Shown here: piece by piece, positions 28,190-36,503 of the stretch
How the letters are laid out: every line of letters starts with the position of its first letter
Position numbering within the stretch: position 1 is the stretch's first letter
From: Flammeovirgaceae bacterium 311
GTDB lineage: Bacteria > Bacteroidota > Bacteroidia > Cytophagales > Cyclobacteriaceae
Length of the DNA: 64,000 bases
Direction: 5' to 3'
Assembly (NCBI GenBank): GCA_000597885.1
Contig: CP004371.1
Span: forward strand, 2,620,501-2,684,500
The notes under the pieces: generated by a model
Told to the model about the DNA's origin: nothing
The model's input: the letters and a program-made list of their open reading frames with translations, nothing else
Databases searched by the model: none
Translations under genes and position numbers: made by a program

Positions 28190-31006
28190 ATGCCAAAAGA
28201 CCAATCAATCAAGTCAGTTCTCATCATCGGGAGCGGACCAATCGTCATCGGGCAAGCTTGTGAGTTCGATTATTCGGGCAGCCAGGCAGCACGATCCTTA
28301 CGAGAGGAGGGTATTGAGGTAATTCTCATTAACTCCAACCCCGCCACCATTATGACCGACCCTGTAACAGCAGACCATGTGTACCTGCTGCCGCTGGAGA
28401 AAAAGTCGATCATCAAGATCCTGAAAGATCATCCGCAGATAGATGCCGTACTACCCACCATGGGTGGACAAACAGCCCTGAACCTGGCTATTGATTGTGA
28501 TAAAGCCGGGATCTGGGAAAAATTTGGTATCCGCATTATCGGTGTTGACATCAACGCCATTGAAACCACTGAAGACCGCGAGAAATTCCGCAAGAAAATG
28601 ATAGAGCTGAACGTTGGCGTTTGCCAGGGTGCAACAGCTACCTCTTTTCTGCAGGGTAAGGAAATTGCCCAGGAAATTGGTTTTCCGCTGGTGATCCGCC
28701 CCTCTTACACCCTTGGGGGATCAGGAGGCGGTTTTGTGGAAAAACCCGAAGATTTCGATAAAGCCCTTACAGCTGGCCTGCATGCCTCTCCTATTCACGA
28801 GGTACTGGTAGAGCAGAGCATCATGGGCTGGAAAGAATACGAACTGGAGCTGCTGCGCGACAGCGTGGGCAATGTGATCATCATCTGCTCCATTGAGAAC
28901 TTTGACCCCATGGGCGTACACACCGGCGACTCCATTACCGTAGCGCCTGCCCAAACCCTGCCAGATACGGTTTACCAGAACATGCGTAACCTGGCCATCA
29001 AAATGATGAATGGCATTGGGCAGTTTGCCGGTGGCTGTAACGTACAGTTTGCCGTTAACCCCGAGGACGACAGCATCATTGGCATCGAGATTAACCCGCG
29101 CGTAAGCCGCTCTTCGGCACTGGCCTCTAAGGCAACTGGTTACTCCATTGCCAAAATTGCCGCCAAACTGGCCATTGGTTATAACCTTGATGAGCTGAAA
29201 AACCCGATCACCAAAACCACCTCGGCTTACTTTGAGCCGGCTCTGGACTATGTGATCGTGAAAATACCACGCTGGAACTTCGATAAATTTGAAGGTGCCA
29301 ACAAATACCTGGGCCTGCAAATGAAATCCGTAGGTGAGGTGATGGGCATTGGCCGCAATTTTCAGGAGGCGCTACAAAAAGCCTGTCAGAGCCTGGAAAT
29401 TAAACGCAATGGTCTTGGGGCCGATGGCAAAGAGGTAACCAACCAGGAAGTAATTCTGCATAGCCTGAAGAACCCAAGCTGGAACCGCCTTTTCCATATT
29501 TACGATGCCTTTAAGCTGGGCATTCCCATGCGCACCATTCTGGAGCTTACCAAAATTGACAGGTGGTTTCTGAACCAGATTGAGGAGATGATTGCGCTGG
29601 AGCGTGAAATTGAGAAATACTCGCTGGCAACCCTCCCCGCTCCGCTCATGAAGGAGGCCAAGAGCCGGGGCTATGCCGACCGGCAGATAGCGCACCTGCT
29701 GCGTTGCCTGGAAAGCGAAGTGCACAATAAGCGCCTTGAGATGGGTATTAAGCGTGTGTACAAAATGGTGGACACCTGCTCTGCCGAGTTCGAAGCGAAA
29801 ACCCCTTACTTCTACAGCACCTTTGAGGAAGAGAACGAAAGTATTCGCTCCGACCGCAAGAAGGTGGTGATCCTGGGCAGCGGTCCTAACCGCATTGGCC
29901 AGGGTATTGAATTTGACTACAGCTGTGTGCATGGTGTACTGGCCGCCAATGAGTGTGGCTACGAAACCATCATGATCAACTGTAATCCCGAAACCGTTAG
30001 TACCGACCCGGATATCTCCGACAAGCTGTACTTTGAGCCGGTATTCTGGGAAAATATTTATGACATTATTCTGCACGAACAGCCCGAGGGTGTTATTGTG
30101 CAGCTGGGTGGCCAGACAGCCCTGAAGATTGCTGAGAAGCTGGAACGCTACGGCATTAAAATTTTAGGTACCACCTACGAGGCCCTGGACCTTGCCGAAG
30201 ACCGCGGCTCTTTCTCCACCCTGCTGAAGGAAAATAATATTCCCTACCCTGAATTTGGGGTGATTGAAGATGCCGAGCAGGCCGTGGAACTAAGCAAGAA
30301 GCTTAATTTCCCGCTGCTGGTGCGCCCTTCTTATGTACTCGGTGGTCAGCGCATGAAAATTGTGATCAACGAGCGGGAGCTGGAGAAGCATGTGATTGAC
30401 CTGCTGCGCGATATTCCCGGCAACAAGGTACTGCTCGACCACTTCCTGGAAGGCGCCATCGAGGCCGAGGCCGATGCCATCTGCGATGGTGAAAATGTAA
30501 TGATCATCGGTGTGATGCAGCACATTGAGCCTGCCGGTATTCACAGTGGCGACTCCTATGCGGTATTACCTCCTTACAACCTGGGCGACTTTGTGATGCA
30601 GCAAATTGAAATGTATACCAAAAAGATCGCACTGGCCTTGAAAACAGTAGGCCTGATCAATATTCAGTTTGCCATTAAAGACGACAAGGTATATATTATT
30701 GAGGCCAATCCGCGTGCCAGCCGTACAGTGCCTTTCATTTGCAAAGCCTACCGCCAGCCTTATGTAAACTGGGCTACCAAGGTAATGCTGGGCAAAGCCA
30801 AAGTAACTGACTTTGAGTATGCACCATACAAAAAAGGCTATGCCATCAAGGTGCCGGTATTCTCCTTCAACAAGTTCCCGAATGTAAACAAGGAGCTGGG
30901 GCCGGAGATGAAATCAACGGGTGAAGCCATCTACTTTATCGACGATCTGATGGATGATTACTTCTTACAGATTTATTCTGAAAGAAACTTATACCTCAGT
31001 AAGTAG
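28190..31006 (+). CDS. carB: Carbamoyl-phosphate synthase large subunit, lacking the MGS-like allosteric domain
   Basis: 938 residues from ATG 28190 (MPKDQSIKSVLIIGSGPIVI). CarB makes carbamoyl phosphate from ammonia (delivered by CarA), bicarbonate and two ATP, for arginine and pyrimidines. The two homologous halves are evident: IGSGPIVIGQACEFDYSGSQA near the start and ILGSGPNRIGQGIEFDYSCVH near 560, each followed by an ATP-grasp domain (RPSYTLGGSGGG and RPSYVLGGQRM; EINPRVSRSSALASKATGY and EANPRASRTVPFICKA). The E. coli enzyme has ~1070 residues, the last ~135 forming the MGS-like regulatory domain bound by UMP and ornithine; here the protein stops at ...YSERNLYLSK, before it. carA is not next to it. 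Confidence 0.96.
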   Translation: MPKDQSIKSVLIIGSGPIVIGQACEFDYSGSQAARSLREEGIEVILINSNPATIMTDPVTADHVYLLPLEKKSIIKILKDHPQIDAVLPTMGGQTALNLAIDCDKAGIWEKFGIRIIGVDINAIETTEDREKFRKKMIELNVGVCQGATATSFLQGKEIAQEIGFPLVIRPSYTLGGSGGGFVEKPEDFDKALTAGLHASPIHEVLVEQSIMGWKEYELELLRDSVGNVIIICSIENFDPMGVHTGDSITVAPAQTLPDTVYQNMRNLAIKMMNGIGQFAGGCNVQFAVNPEDDSIIGIEINPRVSRSSALASKATGYSIAKIAAKLAIGYNLDELKNPITKTTSAYFEPALDYVIVKIPRWNFDKFEGANKYLGLQMKSVGEVMGIGRNFQEALQKACQSLEIKRNGLGADGKEVTNQEVILHSLKNPSWNRLFHIYDAFKLGIPMRTILELTKIDRWFLNQIEEMIALEREIEKYSLATLPAPLMKEAKSRGYADRQIAHLLRCLESEVHNKRLEMGIKRVYKMVDTCSAEFEAKTPYFYSTFEEENESIRSDRKKVVILGSGPNRIGQGIEFDYSCVHGVLAANECGYETIMINCNPETVSTDPDISDKLYFEPVFWENIYDIILHEQPEGVIVQLGGQTALKIAEKLERYGIKILGTTYEALDLAEDRGSFSTLLKENNIPYPEFGVIEDAEQAVELSKKLNFPLLVRPSYVLGGQRMKIVINERELEKHVIDLLRDIPGNKVLLDHFLEGAIEAEADAICDGENVMIIGVMQHIEPAGIHSGDSYAVLPPYNLGDFVMQQIEMYTKKIALALKTVGLINIQFAIKDDKVYIIEANPRASRTVPFICKAYRQPYVNWATKVMLGKAKVTDFEYAPYKKGYAIKVPVFSFNKFPNVNKELGPEMKSTGEAIYFIDDLMDDYFLQIYSERNLYLSK

Positions 31007-31020
31007 GTTAATAAGGTACT

Positions 31021-31293
31021 ATGAAGACTCTGTTTATATTATTTCTCTGCTATCTGCTTTTCCTGTTTTTACGCTTTTTGTTCCGTGCCTTCCTGGTACT
31101 GTTACAACAGCGCAAGCTCTGGAAGCAAATGATGCAGCACATGCAACACCAGCAGCGCCCCCAACGCAGGGAAGGCGATGTGGTAATTGAATATGTAACT
31201 GCAGAAGAAAAGCAGCAGCAACAGCAGAAGAAAGAAAAGCCAAAGTCGGACCAGGGAGGAGAGTACGTTGACTACGAGATTATTAAAGAATAA
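31021..31293 (+). CDS. DUF4834-like small membrane protein
   Basis: 90 residues: one N-terminal TM segment rich in Leu and Phe (about 3-28), a Gln/Arg-rich middle and a C-terminus GGEYVDYEIIKE resembling the conserved (G)EYVDYEE end of DUF4834 proteins of Bacteroidota. Starts 14 bases after carB and shares its terminator, so it is probably co-transcribed. Function unknown; family assignment rests on the ends only. Confidence 0.65.
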   Translation: MKTLFILFLCYLLFLFLRFLFRAFLVLLQQRKLWKQMMQHMQHQQRPQRREGDVVIEYVTAEEKQQQQQKKEKPKSDQGGEYVDYEIIKE

Positions 31294-31295
31294 AT

Positions 31296-31329
31296 AAAAA
31301 AGCCCCGCCAGTGATGGTGGGGCTTTTTT
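31296..31329. terminator. Bidirectional terminator
   Basis: AGCCCCGCCA (31301-31310) pairs with TGGTGGGGCT (31315-31324) with one G-U pair, flanked by A and T runs. It separates the carB pair from the convergent quinoprotein gene. Confidence 0.88.
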
Positions 31330-31336
31330 ATTTATA

Positions 31337-33610
31337 TCAATTCCCTCCCAACACCTCATCAGGCAGTGCAAAGGCAATGTACTCATCGCCGGAGGGGCTG
31401 CCGATTTTGCCCCCGCCGCATGCGATTACCACGTACTGTTTGCCGTTAAGGCTGTAGGTGGCAGGGGTGGCGTAAGCGGGTACGGGTAGCTTTGCTTCCC
31501 ATAATACTTTACCACTATTTTTATCGAAAGCCCTGATCTTTGAATCTTTGGTGGCCGCAATAAATACCAAACCGCCTTTGGTGACCAGTGGGCCTCCATA
31601 GTTCTCGGTACCTGTGGGCGGTATTCCCTGCTTCGTAAGCTCTTTATACTCTCCCAGAGGCACCTTCCAGAGGAGTTTACCACTGTTCAGGTCTATTGCA
31701 TTAAGGGTGCCCCAGGGTGGTGTAATGCCTGGATAGCCTTCTTCATCCAGAAAGCGGATATAGCCTGTGGATACATAAGGGATATCTTCCAGAATACTCC
31801 TGGGTCCTGCCAGGTTATGCTCCTCGGCACCGTCAACTTCTGCTGTATTAGTCTCCAGCTTTGCCGTTGCTTCCTTTTCCTCTGCATCCATCAAAAAGGC
31901 TAGCAGGGCAGTGATTTCGTTGTCCGGTATTTGCTTGAAGGAAGGCATCATGTTACGGCCGTTATGGATAATTTGCTCCACCTGTGTTTCACTCATCCGC
32001 TGGTTCAGTGCTACCAGCGTGGGGTAAGACGGACCATTTCCCTTCAATTCAGGTCCATGGCAGGAGATACAGTATTTGTTGTACACCGATCTGCCAATGC
32101 CTTTCAGCGACAGGTCCTTACCGGCATCCTTCGGCACATCGATCATGGTGAGGATCCAGGGCATTTCACTGCTGTTTACGTACATGATTCCTGTTTCGGC
32201 ATCAACAGCAGCCCCTCCCCATTCGCCACCGCCATCATAGCCGGGAAATATCCAGGCGCCTTCCTTGCTGGGCGGTACAAACATTCCCTTATGCTTTACC
32301 TGTCGATACTTTTCAAGCAGGTACTGGTGTGATTCAGGGTTTAAGTTTGCTACATCCTCTTCATCAAATTTATGCCGGGCAAAAGGCTCCGGCAGAGTAG
32401 GGATTGGCTGGGTAGGCCAAACCTTTTCACCTGGCAATCCTTCTGTTGGTACCGGTTTCTCTTCTATGGGAAAAATAGGTTCGCCAGTTATCCGATCGAA
32501 CATAAACACATAGCCGTGCTTGGTGATCTGAGCAACTGCATCAATCCTTTCTCCATCCTTTTTAATGGTCACCAGGTTAGGGTTTGCCGGCAGATCGCGA
32601 TCCCAGAGGTCGTGGTGGATTACCTGGTAGTGCCAGATATAATTGCCGGTGGCGGCATCGAGGGCAAGCAGGCTGTTGGCAAAGAGATTCTGGCCCTTGC
32701 GCACCCCGCCGTAAAAATCGGGGCCGGCAGTGCCGGTAGGTACGTACACAACACCCCGCTGCTCATCGAGCGACATACCGGCCCAGCTGTTGGCACCGCC
32801 TATTTTCTGCCAGGCTTCGGGATCTTCCCAGGTCTCATATCCCTTTTCGCCGGGGTGGGGAATGGTATGGAAAATCCAGCGGCGCTCCCCTGTACGCACA
32901 TCAAAAGCACGGATATGGCCGGGGGCAGCATCGCCGTCCTCGGTAACACGCATGCCCATGATGAGCAGGTCTTTGTAGATTACGCCGGGTGTTGTGCCGG
33001 CTATGTAGGCATCCTCTGTTCCTTCCCGATCAAGGCCCCGGGTCAGATCAATGGAACCTCCATTGCCAAAACTGCTTACCAGTGAGCCATCTTCGGCATT
33101 TATGGCAAAGAGCCTGGCGCCAACGCTGTACAGGATGCGTTTGTCTGTACCGTTCTCACCTTCCCAGTACACCACCCCCCGGTTAATCTGATGAAACCAC
33201 GCCATCTCATCATCCGTATTCGCCTGTGCCTCTGCAGGATCGAACAGCCACTTTTCCTGTCCTGTGGCAGCATCCAGCGCAAAGAGCATTAAAAAGGGTG
33301 AAGTACCATACAGCACGCCATCCACCATGATAGGATTGCACTGTATCTGTGAATGATCATCGGGATCTTTATCGCCGGTGCTGTAGCGCCAGGCCACCTC
33401 CAGCTGGGCAACATTTTGGGTATTGATCTGCTCATTGGAGGAGTAGCGGTTGCCAGCTTTGGTACCGGCATAAGTACGCCAGCCGCTATGGTCTGCTGCT
33501 GAAGCACTCTCCACAAGGTCTGTTTCAGTGCCGGGAGAAGCGCAATTTGCAAAAAGCATAGAGCCTATCAGAATTGCCAAAAAGCCGGCACTGCCATATT
33601 TTTTTATCAT
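31337..33610 (-). CDS. PQQ-dependent quinoprotein dehydrogenase lipoprotein with inserted cytochrome c domain
   Basis: 757 residues. The signal ends in a lipobox (LFANC, Cys23), so it is likely a periplasm-facing lipoprotein. PQQ propeller repeats of the A-x-D-x-x-T/S-G-x-x-x-W type are visible (ALDAATGQEKWLF, AFDVRTGERRWIF, ALDAATGNYIWHY, AIDLNSGKLLWKV, AFDKNSGKVLWEA). A class I cytochrome c domain sits inside the propeller at about 500-575: haem site CISCH (514-518) and a Met ligand in NMMPSF (553-558). The propeller then resumes, so the haem is an insertion, not a C-terminal fusion as in alcohol dehydrogenases. It probably oxidises an alcohol or sugar and passes electrons to the respiratory chain. 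Substrate not readable; no PQQ synthesis genes are near. Confidence 0.9.
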   Translation of the reverse strand: MIKKYGSAGFLAILIGSMLFANCASPGTETDLVESASAADHSGWRTYAGTKAGNRYSSNEQINTQNVAQLEVAWRYSTGDKDPDDHSQIQCNPIMVDGVLYGTSPFLMLFALDAATGQEKWLFDPAEAQANTDDEMAWFHQINRGVVYWEGENGTDKRILYSVGARLFAINAEDGSLVSSFGNGGSIDLTRGLDREGTEDAYIAGTTPGVIYKDLLIMGMRVTEDGDAAPGHIRAFDVRTGERRWIFHTIPHPGEKGYETWEDPEAWQKIGGANSWAGMSLDEQRGVVYVPTGTAGPDFYGGVRKGQNLFANSLLALDAATGNYIWHYQVIHHDLWDRDLPANPNLVTIKKDGERIDAVAQITKHGYVFMFDRITGEPIFPIEEKPVPTEGLPGEKVWPTQPIPTLPEPFARHKFDEEDVANLNPESHQYLLEKYRQVKHKGMFVPPSKEGAWIFPGYDGGGEWGGAAVDAETGIMYVNSSEMPWILTMIDVPKDAGKDLSLKGIGRSVYNKYCISCHGPELKGNGPSYPTLVALNQRMSETQVEQIIHNGRNMMPSFKQIPDNEITALLAFLMDAEEKEATAKLETNTAEVDGAEEHNLAGPRSILEDIPYVSTGYIRFLDEEGYPGITPPWGTLNAIDLNSGKLLWKVPLGEYKELTKQGIPPTGTENYGGPLVTKGGLVFIAATKDSKIRAFDKNSGKVLWEAKLPVPAYATPATYSLNGKQYVVIACGGGKIGSPSGDEYIAFALPDEVLGGN

Positions 33611-33842
33611 AAGCTGAATTGCACATTAAAAAACCATTTAATATAAGCAGTATTCTGGTTGTTCCGGTAGATCTTCTCCAGGAAAGCAGCTGATTGTAGA
33701 GTTCCACTGGCTATTTTATCCAGTCTGTTGCTAATGATCCTCCCCTATTTATGCCTCCTGCTACAAAAAAACAGGCTCTCCCGCTCTGGAACTCCACTTG
33801 CATTAACCAAAACAGCCTGATTGTCGTAAAGGAGTCTGAGAT

Positions 33843-34634
33843 ATGAAAAAGACAAATACTCCTATTTCAGAAACATCCAAAGCCCCCCTCAATAATCCAC
33901 AAAAAGAGGAGGGCGTGTTCAATGATCCCGAGATACATTCGGTAAAAAAAAGTAAAGCGCCCCTTTATATTTCTATCGGTATTGTACTGGCACTGGTGCT
34001 CTCTTATTTTCTGATTCCTGGTGTACAGGATTTTTTTTCAGAAGCCTGGTCAGTATTAACCAGTGATGATGAGCAGCGTATTAAGAACTGGGTGGGGCAA
34101 TTCGGAATGCTGGGGCCTGTCGTCATCATTATTGCCATGGTCGCCCAGATGTTCCTGCTGGTAATTCCAACCCCCCTGCTCATGGTAGTTTCGGTGCTGG
34201 CCTACGGGCCCATTTTTGGCTCTCTTATTATTTTAGCAGCAGTGTTTTGTGCCTCCAGTGTAGGCTATTTCCTGGGTGCTTACCTGGGCCCGCCCGTGGT
34301 GGAAAAAATTTTAGGGCCAAAAGGCGAAAAACAGGTAGAAAGTTTCATTGCAGACTATGGCTTTGGGGCTGTGATCGTAACCCGCATGGCTCCTTTCCTG
34401 TCGAACGATGCTATTTCTTTTGTAGGAGGTATGCTGCGCATGGGCTACTGGCGTTTTATTGGTGCTACGCTTATCGGGATTACGCCCCTTACTATTTTTG
34501 TAGCCTGGCTCGGCGAGAATAATGAACGGCTTAAATCAGGCCTGATCTGGGCCTCTGTGATCAGTATTGTACTCTTTGCTGCTTATGTCTGGTGGGATAA
34601 AAGGAGAAAAAAGAAGAAATCTGCAGCAAATTAA
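33843..34634 (+). CDS. TVP38/TMEM64 (DedA-like, SNARE-associated) membrane protein
   Basis: 263 residues: a charged N-terminus of ~40, then about five membrane segments (43-60, 98-125, 128-150, 180-200 and 220-242). Family motifs: FVIP-type LLVIPTPLLMVVSVLAYGPIFGSL, SSVGYFLGAYLGPP and the re-entrant VTRMAPFLSNDAISFVGGMLRM. Proteins of this superfamily move phospholipids across the membrane or affect proton-motive force; no precise role can be given. AAAGGAG lies eight bases before the ATG. The long Lys-rich ends are cytosolic. Confidence 0.82.
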   Translation: MKKTNTPISETSKAPLNNPQKEEGVFNDPEIHSVKKSKAPLYISIGIVLALVLSYFLIPGVQDFFSEAWSVLTSDDEQRIKNWVGQFGMLGPVVIIIAMVAQMFLLVIPTPLLMVVSVLAYGPIFGSLIILAAVFCASSVGYFLGAYLGPPVVEKILGPKGEKQVESFIADYGFGAVIVTRMAPFLSNDAISFVGGMLRMGYWRFIGATLIGITPLTIFVAWLGENNERLKSGLIWASVISIVLFAAYVWWDKRRKKKKSAAN

Positions 34635-34728
34635 CCTATTTTAACTCCATTTAACATTACACAACAGTATCAGGCTCAATTCTTGCTCTTTCTCAGGAAT
34701 TAAAATTCAACCAAATAATTTTAACCCT

Positions 34729-35379
34729 ATGAGAAAAGTAATTCTTATTGTGCTGCTGGCACTGCTGTATGCCAATCCTTCTGTTGCACAAACTGATTCG
34801 CTAAAGCGTGAAATCGGCTTCAGTACCCAGATTATTTTTGATAACATCTTTGAATCCAGCGGATCGCCAGTGGAGCTGATGCTAAAAAAACGCACAGGTG
34901 AAAACAAGTGGATGCGGTACGGGCTTGGCTTAACCGGTAGTCATCATGATAATGCCTATACGCGTAACGGTAATTTCAAAACTTCTAGTACCTACCTCTC
35001 AATATCTCCATCAGTGGGCATTGAGCATAGAAATCCCCTGTTAAAAAAATGGCATATCTTATATGGAGGCGATTTATCTTTGAATTACAACTATTCAACA
35101 TCAACTCAAATTTCTGAGGATAACAATACGTCTGTAGAAGTATCAAATAGTACTTATAATGCAGGAGCAGGCTTAAGGCCATTTCTTGGACTAGCCTATA
35201 ACATTACACCCAGATTCTATGTATCTACAGAAGCATTCGCCAATATAAGTACCTACTTTGGGCAAAACAGGCATCAGCGCAAGCAAACCTATGAAAATAT
35301 AGATAACTCGGCTAATAGGTGGGGCTTCGATGTTAATGTCAGACCCGCCTCTGCTATCTTCGTCTACTACCGCTTTTAA
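34729..35379 (+). CDS. Predicted outer-membrane beta-barrel protein
   Basis: 216 residues with a signal peptide (MRKVILIVLLALLYANPSVAQ). The mature part is rich in alternating polar and hydrophobic residues with Gly and aromatic residues, e.g. WMRYGLGLTGSHHD, TSSTYLSISPSVGIEH and PRFYVSTEAFANIS, and it ends in FVYYRF, the Phe-terminated strand recognised by BAM. Likely an eight-stranded barrel. Orphan gene with its own terminator. I do not recognise a family. Confidence 0.65.
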   Translation: MRKVILIVLLALLYANPSVAQTDSLKREIGFSTQIIFDNIFESSGSPVELMLKKRTGENKWMRYGLGLTGSHHDNAYTRNGNFKTSSTYLSISPSVGIEHRNPLLKKWHILYGGDLSLNYNYSTSTQISEDNNTSVEVSNSTYNAGAGLRPFLGLAYNITPRFYVSTEAFANISTYFGQNRHQRKQTYENIDNSANRWGFDVNVRPASAIFVYYRF

Positions 35380-35407
35380 TACGGCACTGGCTTCAATTAT
35401 AACAAAC

Positions 35408-35440
35408 AAAGCGAGGGTAATATTTCCCTCGCTTTCTCTT
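35408..35440 (+). terminator. Terminator after the barrel gene
   Basis: AAAGCGAGGG (35408-35417) pairs with CCCTCGCTTT (35426-35435), then TCTCTTT. It lies just ahead of the plsC start. Confidence 0.75.
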
Positions 35441-35473
35441 TGGTATGCAAGCATACTAATTGTAATTTTAAGG

Positions 35474-36265
35474 ATGATCAGAAAGGTGCTGCACAGAATC
35501 TACTCTACCTATTCCCTCTTTATGTTTGGGCTGGGATTCCTGCTTATGCTGCCCTTTTTCATGCTCATGATCTGGATAAGGCCCCTGCAGCGCTATTTAT
35601 ATATTGTGCACCACATTTGGGCTGCCTTTTTCCTGGGCTTTAGTTTTGTGCCCTGGAACATCCTTTACCACTACCGGCCCAAACGCCGGCGGCAGTATGT
35701 GGTATGCTCTAATCACTTTTCCATTCTGGATATTGTAACCATGGGCTTTCTGCCCATCAATGCTCTTTTTGTAGGCAAGAGCTCCCTGGGCAAATTGCCG
35801 CTATTTGGGTATATGTTCCGCAAACTACATATTACTGTAGACCGCAGCTCGCTGAAAGACCGCTACCGTGCCCTGCAAAAATCAATGCTGGCCGTTGATC
35901 GCGGCATGAGCCTGATCATGTTCCCGGAAGGTGGGGTGCAAAGCGATTGCCCACCCCGGATGGCACGCTTTAAGGAGGGCCCCTTTCGGGTGGCCATAGA
36001 AAAACAAATCCCGGTGCTGCCTGTCACATTTCCATACAATTGGCTAATTTTACCTGATGATAAAACCTACCTGCTCTATCCTCAAACCGTGAGAATGGTG
36101 GTGCATCAGCCCATTGAAACCAAAGGAATGAGCATTGCAGACTTACCTGCTCTGCAGCAACAGGTATACCAAATTATTGACCAGGAACTGAAAAAGTACA
36201 ACCGGGATGAAGATAGACAAAGAAACCCTGCAGAAAATTGCGCACCTGGCACGGCTGGAATTTGA
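35474..36265 (+). CDS. plsC: 1-acyl-sn-glycerol-3-phosphate acyltransferase family
   Basis: 263 residues from ATG 35474 (MIRKVLHRIYSTYSLFMFG); the frame is open for 48 codons upstream but these run through the previous gene and terminator. The acyltransferase motif NHFSILD (HX4D) lies near residue 80 and FPEGG near 157. N-terminal hydrophobic helices place it at the inner membrane, where it acylates lysophosphatidic acid. The last 20 codons overlap gatC by 59 bases, a long overlap; an earlier plsC end is not available in this frame. Confidence 0.85.
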   Translation: MIRKVLHRIYSTYSLFMFGLGFLLMLPFFMLMIWIRPLQRYLYIVHHIWAAFFLGFSFVPWNILYHYRPKRRRQYVVCSNHFSILDIVTMGFLPINALFVGKSSLGKLPLFGYMFRKLHITVDRSSLKDRYRALQKSMLAVDRGMSLIMFPEGGVQSDCPPRMARFKEGPFRVAIEKQIPVLPVTFPYNWLILPDDKTYLLYPQTVRMVVHQPIETKGMSIADLPALQQQVYQIIDQELKKYNRDEDRQRNPAENCAPGTAGI

Positions 36266-36494
36266 GGAAGCCGGCGCCGAAGCCATGATGGCTGATATGA
36301 GCAATATTCTGACCTGGGTGGAGCAGCTCAACGAGGTGGATACAGATGGTGTTGAACCCCTTACCCATATGTCTGTCGAGGTGAATGTACTGCGTGATGA
36401 TGTTCCCCTGGAACCACTCTCTCAGGAGCGTGGCCTGAAAAATGCTCCAAATAAAGCCGCTGATTACTTCAGGGTACCCAAAGTACTGGAATAA
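36207..36494 (+). CDS. gatC: Aspartyl/glutamyl-tRNA amidotransferase subunit C
   Basis: 95 residues, normal length. Typical GatC start ETLQKIAHLARLEFEE and ending with LRDDVPLEPLSQERGLKNAPN...YFRVPKVLE. GatC stabilises GatA-GatB in the transamidation of Glu-tRNA(Gln) or Asp-tRNA(Asn). An AsnRS gene is present at 53.7 kb, so here the complex probably serves Gln. It overlaps plsC and is followed nine bases later by the 1000-residue gene. Confidence 0.95.
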   Translation: MKIDKETLQKIAHLARLEFEEAGAEAMMADMSNILTWVEQLNEVDTDGVEPLTHMSVEVNVLRDDVPLEPLSQERGLKNAPNKAADYFRVPKVLE

Positions 36495-36503
36495 GCTCCT
36501 ACT

